Source of the DNA: Bacteroidia bacterium
Lineage (GTDB): Bacteria; Bacteroidota; Bacteroidia; Bacteroidales; BM523
Direction of reading: 5' to 3'
NCBI GenBank assembly: GCA_016209245.1
Contig: JACQWN010000023.1
Span: forward strand, 1-18,812
DNA length: 18,812 nt
Each line of letters opens with the position of its first letter. The first letter of the stretch is position 1. Shown piece by piece: positions 1-7,529 of this stretch. The notes under the pieces were generated by a model that was not told the origin of the DNA, made no database searches, and saw only the letters and a list, made by a program, of their open reading frames with translations. The translations under genes and the position numbers were made by a program.

Positions 1-1
1 T

Positions 2-208
2 CAACTCCACCATACAAACCCTTTCGTAAACGGTAACCTCGGCATTAGATAAATGCTGGTCAGTGTTTATTGCAGGATTCGAGAGTGGTCCTGTTTTGCC
101 TGTTGAAATGTACAACATGGTGAACTCAAAACTATTCGGGTTCACCTGCGAAAATGCAACGCCTGCATACAGCAGGGTTGCAATTACCGTAAATAATAAT
201 GTTTTCAT
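2..208 (-). CDS. Secreted protein, N-terminal fragment (cut by window edge)
   Basis: The ATG at 206-208 on the minus strand opens a frame that stays open for 69 codons to the window edge. It begins MKTLLFTVIATLLYAGVAFS and continues QVNPNSFEFTMLYIS. The start is a short basic N-terminus, a hydrophobic core and a probable signal peptidase I site after AFS, so the product is probably exported. The mature part has no family I recognise. The segment reading TGKTGPLSNPAINTD is compatible with a beta-rich or surface domain, but that is a guess. The rest of the gene lies to the left of the window. No clear Bacteroidota promoter was found upstream (positions 209-280). Confidence 0.65.
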   Translation of the reverse strand, partial: MKTLLFTVIATLLYAGVAFSQVNPNSFEFTMLYISTGKTGPLSNPAINTDQHLSNAEVTVYERVCMVEL

Positions 209-278
209 AAGCTTATTTTTTTAGGGTTAATACTTTGTATTTGGGAATATAACGAATGTCGAAATACCGGTTTCGCAA

Positions 279-313
279 AGACCTGACAGCGTCTTACAGA
301 CCTGTCAGCGTCT
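279..313. repeat. Tandem 19-bp repeat, two copies
   Basis: AGACCTGACAGCGTCT (279-294) recurs as AGACCTGTCAGCGTCT at 298-313, a period of 19 bases with one mismatch. The cores CTGACAG and CTGTCAG are reverse complements, so the pair can also fold into a 7-bp stem. It resembles the short dispersed AGAC...GTCT repeats seen between Bacteroidota genes. Function unknown. Confidence 0.6.
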
Positions 314-591
314 GAAAGAATATCGGGGAGAGTTGTATGGGAAAGGTTAATTACATTACGATAATATGCAAATTCCCAAATGGGGGGGGGGTAAAATGCG
401 GTCTATCAGTGAGTTAGCAGAACCTCGATGTACCCGCTCATTATAGCCGTTCTTTGAACCCCGGGGAAAAATACCGGTTAGGGAATCGGGGAATCTGTTA
501 ATTAAACACTTCATTTTTTTATCCATGGCTTTTTAGCGTGTGTTCAATATTAAAATATTTCGTAACTATTTAGGTCTATGTTATTTCATAC

Positions 592-706
592 AATTATCCC
601 ATCGAAGTACGAATTTGTTACGAACCTACGAATTACGAATTTGTCAACCGCGAACCCTTTCGTAATTCGTAAGTTCGTATTTTATTCGTACTTCGGTGGG
701 GTAATT
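592..706. repeat. Long imperfect inverted repeat (hairpin element)
   Basis: The left arm (592-638) and right arm (660-706) are each 47 bases and pair across a 21-base loop. The core 36 bases (603-638 with 660-695) match at 31 positions, with a perfect outer CGAAGTACGAAT/ATTCGTACTTCG. The outer extension (592-602 with 696-706) pairs with two T-G mismatches that would be wobble pairs in RNA. The arms are built from repeated TACGAA/TTCGTA words. It could be a miniature transposable element or a dispersed palindromic repeat. There is no U-tract, so a simple terminator is unlikely. Confidence 0.7.
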
Positions 707-997
707 TTGCCCCTAAACCTAAACAGTTACAATATTTCATTGCAACTATACATGCATACGAAACTGTTATAAAAAAGTTTCACAGGGTAATTTTTGCGGG
801 GATATGAATTTTTAAAATACGCAGAATATTTTGAAATGTTGCATTGTGAAATTTAAAAATATTTGAAGATATTCAAAAATTATGTCGGGAAATTGCAAAA
901 AAAATAATTTTGCGGGGGGTGAAAAAAGTTATTAACAATTTGTAATTGTTTTAGGAATATAAAAACAAAATGAAATGAAATGAGAACGAATTTTTTG

Positions 998-1005
998 TAA
1001 ATTTG
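998..1005 (+). promoter_or_regulatory. Candidate -7 promoter element for the nuclease-family gene
   Basis: TAAATTTG fits the Bacteroidota -7 consensus TAnnTTTG and lies 56 bases before the ATG at 1062. No good TTTG -33 element is visible at the expected 19-base spacing, so this is weak. Confidence 0.3.
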
Positions 1006-1061
1006 CACTTTGATAATTTGACTAAGTCTTTTAAAAAACCTGTGGTGAGCAGCGTCGAACT

Positions 1062-2120
1062 ATGAAAAAAGTTAAAACAAATATAGACAATAATACAGAT
1101 ATGAATGAATATTTCGTCATACCAAATCCTATTTATGATGTAGTATTCAAATACTTAATGGAAGACAACGAAAGTGCGATTATAATTTTATCAACACTTA
1201 TAAACGAAAAGATAAAAAGTTTAAAATTTGAGCCTGTTTCAAAAACAGAAAAAATAACAGACCCGAAAACAGATAAAGAAATTAAACTTTTTCATCTTGA
1301 TTTTACTGCAACAATTGAATTATCAGACGGAACGGAAGAGTTGATAATGATTGAAATACAAAAGGCTAATAGAGCAAGTGACATTTTTAGATTTAAGAGA
1401 TATATAAGCGCTAATTTTCAACGAAAACAAGAGAAAGAAATTATAAATCCTAAAACACAAGCAGTTGAAAAAATAGATAAACCAATCAGATTAATACCAA
1501 TATTTATACTAAATTTCAGAATTGAAAACGAGATAGATGACTTAATAATAAGAACTAAAAGATTAAAGGTCGGGATATTCAAAGAAAAAAATTTGCAGAA
1601 ACAAAACGAATTTATAGATAATTTAAGCTATGATATTTGGGTAGTTCAATTACCAAATTTGCCTAAAATAGAGAAAACAGAATACGAAAACGATGATTAT
1701 AAGACAAAATTATATTTGTTATTTAATCTCTTCGACCAAAAGGCTAAAATAAAGGAAAATCGTCATCGTTTATTATTACTTCGTAAAAAGTTTCCCGGAT
1801 TTTTAGAACGAATAATCAATCGTTTAAAATCAGCAGACGCAAACAATCCGGACTTGGAAGAACAAATGCATATTGAAGATGAATATTTGAATGAATTAAA
1901 TAAAATGCACAATGAAATAAGTTGGTTTAAAGAACAATTAGAAAACGAAAAAAATATTAATAAAGAAAAAGACAAAGCCTTGAACGAAAAAGACAAAGCC
2001 TTGAACGAAAAAGACAAACTAATATATAATTTAGCTAAAATGTTGAAAGAAAATGGTATGCCTATTAACGAAATTCATTTAAAAACAGGTTTACCAATTA
2101 TTGAAATAGAAAAAATATAA
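1062..2120 (+). CDS. PD-(D/E)XK nuclease family protein (PDDEXK_2 / Rpn-like)
   Basis: A 352-residue protein resembling the PD-(D/E)XK nuclease family 'transposase' group (PDDEXK_2, related to Rpn recombination-promoting nucleases). Seen: the N-terminal motif DVVFKYLM (residues 26-33), typical of the group; the predicted metal-binding core with Asp80 in LFHLDFTATIEL and the ExQ pair Glu98/Gln100 in LIMIEIQKA; then FRFKRYISANF. The ExQ in place of ExK is common in this family. The C-terminal third is a charged coiled coil with a tandem heptad KDKALNE, ending in a short helical segment (GMPINEIHLKTGLPIIEIEKI) like the predicted DNA-binding tail of many relatives. ATG 1062 is taken as the start; M14 (1101) is an alternative, and neither has a clear ribosome-binding site. 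Known family members cut DNA and can promote recombination, but many are abundant paralogues of unproven function. It stands alone, convergent with the J-protein gene. Confidence 0.82.
   Translation: MKKVKTNIDNNTDMNEYFVIPNPIYDVVFKYLMEDNESAIIILSTLINEKIKSLKFEPVSKTEKITDPKTDKEIKLFHLDFTATIELSDGTEELIMIEIQKANRASDIFRFKRYISANFQRKQEKEIINPKTQAVEKIDKPIRLIPIFILNFRIENEIDDLIIRTKRLKVGIFKEKNLQKQNEFIDNLSYDIWVVQLPNLPKIEKTEYENDDYKTKLYLLFNLFDQKAKIKENRHRLLLLRKKFPGFLERIINRLKSADANNPDLEEQMHIEDEYLNELNKMHNEISWFKEQLENEKNINKEKDKALNEKDKALNEKDKLIYNLAKMLKENGMPINEIHLKTGLPIIEIEKI
1965..2019 (+). repeat. 21-bp tandem repeat encoding heptads
   Basis: The 21-base unit GAAAAAGACAAAGCCTTGAA plus C occurs perfectly at 1965-1985 and 1986-2006, with a partial third copy at 2007-2019. 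It encodes the seven-residue coiled-coil repeat EKDKALN inside the nuclease-family gene. Because the unit is 21 bp, copy-number changes stay in frame and only lengthen or shorten the coiled coil. Confidence 0.85.
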
Positions 2121-2130
2121 ATGTGATAAT

Positions 2131-2240
2131 CTGCCTTGGACAAACGTAGTCAACTTCGGCAGACGTAGTCAACTTCGGTAGACATAGTCTGTGTAATCTG
2201 CCTTGGACAGACATAGTCTACTTTGGCAGACGAGGTCTGT
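2131..2240. repeat. Array of 19-bp AGAC/GTCT repeats
   Basis: The unit ACGTAGTCAACTTCGGCAG occurs at 2144-2162, with one change at 2163-2181, and as the diverged ACATAGTCTACTTTGGCAG at 2211-2229. CTGCCTTGGACA begins two longer blocks (2131 and 2198). Many units contain small palindromes of the form AGAC-nnn-GTCT. It resembles a decayed dispersed intergenic repeat. It lies just after the nuclease-family gene. Confidence 0.7.
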
Positions 2241-2252
2241 GGCGTTTTTTTT
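2227..2252 (+). terminator. Possible Rho-independent terminator
   Basis: A 5-bp stem CAGAC/GTCTG with loop GAG (2227-2239) is followed by TGGCG and eight T (2245-2252). It would end transcription of the nuclease-family gene. The stem is short and separated from the T-run by five bases, so the call is weak. Confidence 0.35.
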
Positions 2253-2264
2253 CAATTATCATGA

Positions 2265-2891
2265 CTAATATGTTTTTGGAGTGGTCTCATTGATGTCTTT
2301 TTTGAAAATTGTTTTTATTTTTTCAAGCTTGGTCATAGCAATCATTCCCGAGATTATTAAGCCAATTGTTACAGCACCGATTATTGCGCCTATGGTGCGG
2401 CCAAAATAATGCGGGTCAATGCCATGAATTGAGGTATAAACAATAGGAACGGTTATTATTAATATGCCTGCAACGAAATAGATATAATCGAATATTTCGG
2501 AAACGACACGTGAAGTTTTATAAACGGTAGTTTTTTTAAATTCATTAAATTTCATTTGGGCGTAATATGCTGCTCTTGCCCGGGCTTTAGCTCTTTCGTG
2601 ATGTATCCACTCTTCTCTGGAATAATATGTTTTTGATTGCGGGTTTTGATTAGGTTTTCTGTAAACAAAAGAGTTAAAATCTTTCAGGCTACGATTTTCA
2701 TTAATTACTCTTAATAAAAAGCTGTATGCTTCGTTAATGATGATAAATTGAAAATGTGCGCCTGGCGCCTTGTTAAGGTCCGGATGATACTCTTTTGCTT
2801 TTTTTCTGTAAGCTTTCTTAATATCATTTATACCTGCGTCTTCATTGATACCAAGGATTGTGCAATAGTTATGTACATATCGGGAAGTCAT
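2265..2891 (-). CDS. J-domain (DnaJ-like) protein with two membrane segments
   Basis: A 208-residue protein. Residues about 8-65 form a J domain: YCTILGINEDAG...IKKAYRKKAKEYHPDLNK, with the catalytic HPD at residues 36-38, which stimulates Hsp70/DnaK ATP hydrolysis. The middle is basic and Ala/Arg-rich (about 90-125). Two hydrophobic helices follow (about 136-153, FVAGILIITVPIVY, and 165-187, RTIGAIIGAVTIGLIISGM), so the J domain should be tethered to the inner membrane on the cytoplasmic side. The Gly/Phe and Cys-rich zinc domains of true DnaJ are absent, so this is a specialised class C J protein. The ATG at 2889-2891 overlaps the TAA of the upstream phosphatase gene by one base (TAATG), which suggests translational coupling. 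I infer that it recruits DnaK to the same membrane or complex as that protein; no direct evidence shows this. Confidence 0.85.
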   Translation of the reverse strand: MTSRYVHNYCTILGINEDAGINDIKKAYRKKAKEYHPDLNKAPGAHFQFIIINEAYSFLLRVINENRSLKDFNSFVYRKPNQNPQSKTYYSREEWIHHERAKARARAAYYAQMKFNEFKKTTVYKTSRVVSEIFDYIYFVAGILIITVPIVYTSIHGIDPHYFGRTIGAIIGAVTIGLIISGMIAMTKLEKIKTIFKKDINETTPKTY

Positions 2892-5800
2892 TATATCCTG
2901 ACACCAATAATGAGAATATCATCTACTTGCTCATGTTCGCCTTTCCATTCAGCTAATTTCGCTTCAAAATGTTGTTTTTGTACTTTCATTGGTAAATCGG
3001 AAGATTCAAGAAACATTTCCCTGAATGGCTTGTATTTGAATTTTTTCCCTCTTAACCCGCCTTGCTGGTCGGGAAATCCGTCAGAGAATATGTAAATTTG
3101 GTCGCCACTGTTCATCTGTAAGGTGCAGTTTGTGAAATCCGTTATCTTATCATATATTGCTATAGGCATCTTATCGCCTTTAATTTCATATAACCGCTTA
3201 TTATTCATTTCGGCGCGGAGGTTTAAAATATTCTTTTTTTCGTCGGCAAAATATGAAACAGTATGGTCGGTTATAAGGTACAGGGGATTATTAGCGCCTG
3301 CAAATTGTAATTGTTTGTTTTCTTTCTCCAAGATGCATAGTGCAATATCCATTCCATCCTTCTGTTCCCCTATGATACCTTTTTGTTGTAATGATTCAAT
3401 AATATGCTTCCTCAGTTCATTCAAAATAATATTTGCCCTTGAAATTTCCTCCCTTCTGACAATTTCATTAAGCGAAGCGACTCCAAGCATGCTCATAAAT
3501 GCACCGGGTACGCCATGTCCTGTACAATCAACAGCAGCAAAAATGATTAATTCGTTGATTTTTGTCGCCCAGTAAAAATCGCCTGAGACTATATCTTTAG
3601 GCAAAAACAAAATAAAATGTTCCCCAAGTAAATCATCTGATAGTTTATAGTCGGGAAGAACTGCTGTTTGAATCCGTTTGGCATACAGAATACTATCGGT
3701 CAGCTCACGGTTTACTACCTCTAGCTCTTCTTTCTGCTGTTGTACAATCGCCTTTTGTTCTTCGATATTATCTTTCTGTGCGAGTATTTCATCCCGCTGG
3801 GCTTCGATTTCTTCCTTCTGCTGAAGAATTTCCTGATTTTTCTGCGCCAGAAGAATATTCGCCTTCCTCCGTTGATTGCTCTGGTGATAAAGTAAAATCG
3901 AAAAAATAAGAATAACCAGAAATCCGACAATAAAAGAATATATTAAAATTTTTTGCTTTTTCATTTTCTCGGATTGTTCACTGAGTTCAGTATCTTTCTT
4001 TTCGAGCAAAATCTGCTTGTTTGCAGCTTCAAATTTTGCAAGCAATCTCTGCTTCTTCAATTCTTCCTTAAGCAATGATATTTGTTTTTCCTTTTTTGTA
4101 CGCTCATATTTTACCTGTACTTCAGATATTTGCCGTTTTCCGGCTGTAAGCGATGAAATCCCTTCTGCAAACTGTTTATAATGCTCAAAGGCATTTTTAT
4201 AGTCATTTAAACAACTATAAACATTCGCAAGACCCTCGTTGTTTAAATTTATTACTTCATCATAACCCGCTTTTCCTGCAACTTCAAGCGATTTATTATA
4301 ATAGTTAACAGCATTGTTATAATTTTTAATTACCGAATATACATTGCCGATGTTGTACAACGATGTTGCAATCCCTTTCTTATAATCCAGCTCTTCTTTG
4401 AGCTTTAATGATTTTTCGTAATATAAAATTGCCTCATTATATTTTTCCCAATCAAAATTTACATTCCCCATATTGTTATACGAAATTGCCATTTCCATTT
4501 TATTTCCCATGTCTTCATGGAGCATAAGGGAATTTTCATAATATTCAACGGCCTTTTCAAAATCACCTTTATTATAATATGCGATTCCGAGATTATTCAT
4601 TGCAACGGCAATATCTTTCCGGTTTCCCAGCTTTTCATCTTTATTAAGGGAAAGTTCAAGAAAATGAACCGCATCGTCGTACTCTTTTTTCTCAAGGTAA
4701 ACATTTCCGATATTGTCACAAAGCTTTGATGCACTTAAATCATCGCCAAGAAATTCTTTAACTTTTAATGATTTTTGATAGTATTCTATCGCTTTGTCAT
4801 ATTGGTATGTAGTTTCTAAAACAAGGCCAATATCATTCATAATATCTGCTGTCTCACCTTTTTTGCCTGCTTGTTCCTTGATATCTAAGACTTTTTCATA
4901 TAAACCAAGAGCATTATTAAACTCCCCTGCATCGTAATAAACTTCGGCCATTTTATGCATAACACTGGAAGAACCGTCTTTATCCCCTGCTTTTTCTTTT
5001 ATTTGTAATGCCTGCCCGAAATAATCCAAAGATTGCTTATATTCCAGATTATCATAAGATATTTGCCCCATTTGTATATAAAGAGCAGGAATTTCTGATG
5101 TTTCACCGCTCTTTTTCAAAAGTGTAATTGTTTTATTATAATATTCAATCGCATTCTGAGACTGAGCTGTTTTTTTATACATCTGTGCAACTTCTTTGTA
5201 CAAATCCGAAGCTTTTGTCGCTTCCCCTGCTCTTTCAGCATCTTGTGCTTTTTTAAGGAAATTTTCTATGGCTTTTTCTGTTTCAATATCAAGCTGAGGA
5301 ACCAACTTTGCAGTATCTTTTTCTTTTTCCTGTATTTGTAAAATATTACTGTCATTCTTTTGAACAGTTGTTGGCTTTGTAATGTTTTGTTGTGAATTAT
5401 CAGCGATTAATTGTGCTGCGGCTGAATCGGCTTTTGTTTTTTGAGCGGCAAGCAAATTATCAATTTCTTTTAACCGTTGTGACGGATAGCTTTCATCAGA
5501 TTTTTTCTTCCGGGCTTCAGTATATTTAGCTTTTGCCAGGTCATACTTTTTTTCATTAAATAGCTTATCGGCTTCAACAATTAATTTCTGATATGCCGCC
5601 TTTATTTTTTCAGCATCTTCTTTTGCCTTTTCTTCTGCCTTTTCTTTGGCAATCAGATTATTAATTTCTTTAATTTTTTGTGCAGGATAATTTTCATCCG
5701 GCTTTTTCTTTTTCGCTTCGTTGTATTTAGCTTTTGCCAGGTCATATTTTTCTTCATTAAGCAGCTTATCGGCTTCAACAATTAATTTCTGATATTCGGT

Positions 5801-7369
5801 TTTTATTTTTTCTGCTTCTTGTTTTGCCTTATCTTGTGCAATCAGATTATCAATTTCTTTAATTTTTTGTGCAGGATATTTTTCATCCGGTTTTTTCTTT
5901 TCTGCTTCAGTATATTTAGCTTTTGCCTGGTCATACTTTTTATCATTAAGCAGCTTATCTGCTTCCATAATCAATGCCTGATATTCAGCTTTAATTTTTT
6001 CAACATCATTTTTTGCTGCAATTAAATTGTTAATTTCTGTGATTTTAGCTTGAATTTCCGTATTATCGGGAGCAAGAGCCAAAGCTTTGCTGTATTCTTC
6101 CTTGGCTTTATTAAGCTCTTTGTTTTGTTCACATTGCTTTGCCTTTATAAGAATCGTATTTATTTCAGTTTCTGTCAGCTTTATTTTTTTTATTTCCGAC
6201 AAACGGCTTTTAATATCTTCGTTTTCCGGCTTAAGCAATGCTGCTTTATTATAATATTCTTCGGCATCGTCATATTTCTTTTCTTTAAAATATTCATCGG
6301 CTTTTTCTTTTGTTTTGGCAAATGTTTTTTCTTCTGTTGTCTTTGTTTTGAGTTCGTTAATTTTCGATTCAGGATAGATCTCATCGGGTATTATTTTTTG
6401 TGCCTCTTTATAATAAAACCAGGCTTCTTCAAAATTTTGATTCTTAAAGCAACTGTCAGCAATTACTATTTTATTATCATAATTGTTTTTTGTCAGCTCA
6501 TATTGGTTTTGAAGTTTTTGGTCAATTTGCAGTATCTGATTTTTGGGCTTGATTTCATCGGGTTTAAATGATAGTGCTTTATTGTAATATACTTTAGCCA
6601 GTTCAAGATTTTCGGTTTTAAACAATTCGTCTCCTTTTTCCACAGCTTTTTTATAGGAATCATTAATGCTCTCTTTTTCACCAAGCTTCTTTTTTATTTC
6701 ATTGAGTTTTTTAGTGGGATATTTTTCATCCGGAAAGTAACTTGCAGCTTTTTCATAACCTAACCATGCGTCTTCGTAATTTCCTGATGTGAATAATTTG
6801 TCGGCATTTGTAATCTCTTCATCATATACTTTTTTTAATAATTGCTCCTGCTGCGCTTCAATTTCTGCAGCAGGATTTCTATAATTGTCATCACGGACAA
6901 ACCAGTCAGCTTCTTTGTCCCATTTGATTTTAGTTACCGGCAATTCAAACTTGCTGATATCAAGCCCCGGCACCGTTCTGAAAAGCTCAACATCATCTAT
7001 AGATTGGTCTAATCTCCCTTGTCCCACCTCGCTTGACGGCACTTTCGCAGAGAAAGATATTTTCTTGGAAACACATCCTTTTGCTGAATATTCAATAATA
7101 TAATCTTTTTGGGTTTCAAGATTGATTGAATATTTGCCAAACAAATTTGTTGTAACGGATCTGACTTTATTAGCGCCGCAATAAACTGACACAATTGCAC
7201 CCGATAAATTTTTATTATCCTTTATAATTGTTCCTGAAATATGAACAATATCTTTTTTTGACGAAACAGTGCTATCTGTTACCTGTGCCTGAACAGGTGC
7301 AAATAATTGAATATTCACAACCAGAAAAAGACTGAATAATAATATTTCTGTTTTTATCTGCATAAACAT
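2891..7369 (-). CDS. TPR-rich membrane protein with C-terminal SpoIIE/PP2C phosphatase
   Basis: A 1492-residue protein. Order seen: signal peptide (1-29, ending APVQAQ); carboxypeptidase-regulatory-like beta domain (about 42-110, SGTIIKDNKNLSGAIVSVY...NLFGKYSI); TPR-like repeats of the form ADKLFxxxxYDxAKxxYxxA (about 185-645), including near-identical 63-67-residue tandem units (about 455-645); canonical TPRs (about 690-1070, IGNVYxxxxxYDxAxxYxxxSL); a coiled coil; one TM helix (about 1138-1161); a second coiled coil; and a SpoIIE-type PP2C phosphatase (about 1225-1490). The phosphatase keeps the expected motifs: SGDFYWA, VDCTGHGVPGAFMSM, GMDIALC, SDGFPDQQGG and QVDDILIIG. The linker DSILYAKRIQTAVLP is typical of Bacteroidota SpoIIE proteins. 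TPRs should face the periplasm and the phosphatase the cytoplasm, where relatives dephosphorylate Ser/Thr regulatory proteins. M3 (7363) is an alternative start. A strong promoter lies upstream, and the J-protein gene follows with overlap. Confidence 0.88.
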   Translation of the reverse strand: MFMQIKTEILLFSLFLVVNIQLFAPVQAQVTDSTVSSKKDIVHISGTIIKDNKNLSGAIVSVYCGANKVRSVTTNLFGKYSINLETQKDYIIEYSAKGCVSKKISFSAKVPSSEVGQGRLDQSIDDVELFRTVPGLDISKFELPVTKIKWDKEADWFVRDDNYRNPAAEIEAQQEQLLKKVYDEEITNADKLFTSGNYEDAWLGYEKAASYFPDEKYPTKKLNEIKKKLGEKESINDSYKKAVEKGDELFKTENLELAKVYYNKALSFKPDEIKPKNQILQIDQKLQNQYELTKNNYDNKIVIADSCFKNQNFEEAWFYYKEAQKIIPDEIYPESKINELKTKTTEEKTFAKTKEKADEYFKEKKYDDAEEYYNKAALLKPENEDIKSRLSEIKKIKLTETEINTILIKAKQCEQNKELNKAKEEYSKALALAPDNTEIQAKITEINNLIAAKNDVEKIKAEYQALIMEADKLLNDKKYDQAKAKYTEAEKKKPDEKYPAQKIKEIDNLIAQDKAKQEAEKIKTEYQKLIVEADKLLNEEKYDLAKAKYNEAKKKKPDENYPAQKIKEINNLIAKEKAEEKAKEDAEKIKAAYQKLIVEADKLFNEKKYDLAKAKYTEARKKKSDESYPSQRLKEIDNLLAAQKTKADSAAAQLIADNSQQNITKPTTVQKNDSNILQIQEKEKDTAKLVPQLDIETEKAIENFLKKAQDAERAGEATKASDLYKEVAQMYKKTAQSQNAIEYYNKTITLLKKSGETSEIPALYIQMGQISYDNLEYKQSLDYFGQALQIKEKAGDKDGSSSVMHKMAEVYYDAGEFNNALGLYEKVLDIKEQAGKKGETADIMNDIGLVLETTYQYDKAIEYYQKSLKVKEFLGDDLSASKLCDNIGNVYLEKKEYDDAVHFLELSLNKDEKLGNRKDIAVAMNNLGIAYYNKGDFEKAVEYYENSLMLHEDMGNKMEMAISYNNMGNVNFDWEKYNEAILYYEKSLKLKEELDYKKGIATSLYNIGNVYSVIKNYNNAVNYYNKSLEVAGKAGYDEVINLNNEGLANVYSCLNDYKNAFEHYKQFAEGISSLTAGKRQISEVQVKYERTKKEKQISLLKEELKKQRLLAKFEAANKQILLEKKDTELSEQSEKMKKQKILIYSFIVGFLVILIFSILLYHQSNQRRKANILLAQKNQEILQQKEEIEAQRDEILAQKDNIEEQKAIVQQQKEELEVVNRELTDSILYAKRIQTAVLPDYKLSDDLLGEHFILFLPKDIVSGDFYWATKINELIIFAAVDCTGHGVPGAFMSMLGVASLNEIVRREEISRANIILNELRKHIIESLQQKGIIGEQKDGMDIALCILEKENKQLQFAGANNPLYLITDHTVSYFADEKKNILNLRAEMNNKRLYEIKGDKMPIAIYDKITDFTNCTLQMNSGDQIYIFSDGFPDQQGGLRGKKFKYKPFREMFLESSDLPMKVQKQHFEAKLAEWKGEHEQVDDILIIGVRI
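5440..6010 (-). repeat. Tandem TPR-like repeats with similar DNA
   Basis: Within the phosphatase gene, three consecutive units of 63-67 codons are very similar as DNA and protein. On the plus strand, equivalent points lie at 5451, 5652 and 5841. Each encodes ADKLxNxxKYDxAKAKYxEA, then KKKPDExYPAQKIKEIxNLIA. This suggests recent internal duplication, and assemblers may collapse or expand it. Confidence 0.75.
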
Positions 7370-7391
7370 TTATTTTGATTTAATTAATATT

Positions 7392-7423
7392 CAAAAATAT
7401 AATAAGTTAATATTATTACAAAA
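7392..7423 (-). promoter_or_regulatory. Bacteroidota-type promoter for the phosphatase/J-protein unit
   Basis: Read on the minus strand, TTTTG (7419-7423) is followed by exactly 19 bases and then TATTTTTG (7392-7399). This matches the Bacteroidota primary-sigma consensus TTTG-N19-TAnnTTTG. It lies 22 bases upstream of the phosphatase start codon, giving a short leader with no obvious Shine-Dalgarno sequence. Confidence 0.7.
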
Positions 7424-7492
7424 TTAATTTAAAAAAAATAAAAATTCTAATTTAAAATTAAAGTTTTGTTTTTTATATCGGTTTAGTTTTTA

Positions 7493-7500
7493 TATTTTTG
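7493..7500 (+). promoter_or_regulatory. Candidate -7 element for the signalling operon
   Basis: TATTTTTG fits TAnnTTTG and lies about 30 bases before the propeller-kinase start. The nearest TTTTG (7464-7468) is 24 bases away instead of 19; at the ideal spacing there is only a T-run. It would fire divergently from the phosphatase promoter within the same 160-base AT-rich region. Confidence 0.4.
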
Positions 7501-7529
7501 AAAATTAAATCTTAAAGTAATAGCCACCT

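Larger units (their letters stand above)
209..1061. other. Noncoding region with repeats, no supported gene
   Basis: About 850 bases lie between the divergent genes at 208 and 1062. The stretch carries a tandem pair of 19-bp repeats (279-313), a run of ten G (382-391), a short CCCCGGGG palindrome near 463 and a long hairpin (592-706). The one ORF of more than 60 codons (578-772) runs through the hairpin and resembles nothing, so it is not called. The region from 710 to 1060 is very AT-rich and contains only a candidate promoter for the next gene. Confidence 0.6.

Noticed and set aside
420..520. Possible decayed coding sequence in the left intergenic region
   Set aside because: Translations in a few frames gave no recognisable family and the frames are short.
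578..772. 64-codon ORF on the plus strand
   Set aside because: It runs through both arms of the hairpin at 592-706, has no recognisable features and no ribosome-binding site.
2131..2240. Possible CRISPR array
   Set aside because: The units are 19 bp, directly adjacent and without unique spacers, and no cas genes are present.
2748..3095. 115-codon plus-strand ORF
   Set aside because: It lies across the J-protein/phosphatase junction on the opposite strand; a shadow of two well-supported genes.
3123..3575. 150-codon plus-strand ORF
   Set aside because: It is antisense to the conserved SpoIIE catalytic domain and has no family resemblance.
6050..6571. 173-codon ORF antisense to the TPR-phosphatase gene
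   Set aside because: It is Phe/Ile/Leu/Cys-rich because it is the complement of Lys/Glu/Asp-rich TPR codons; a shadow frame.
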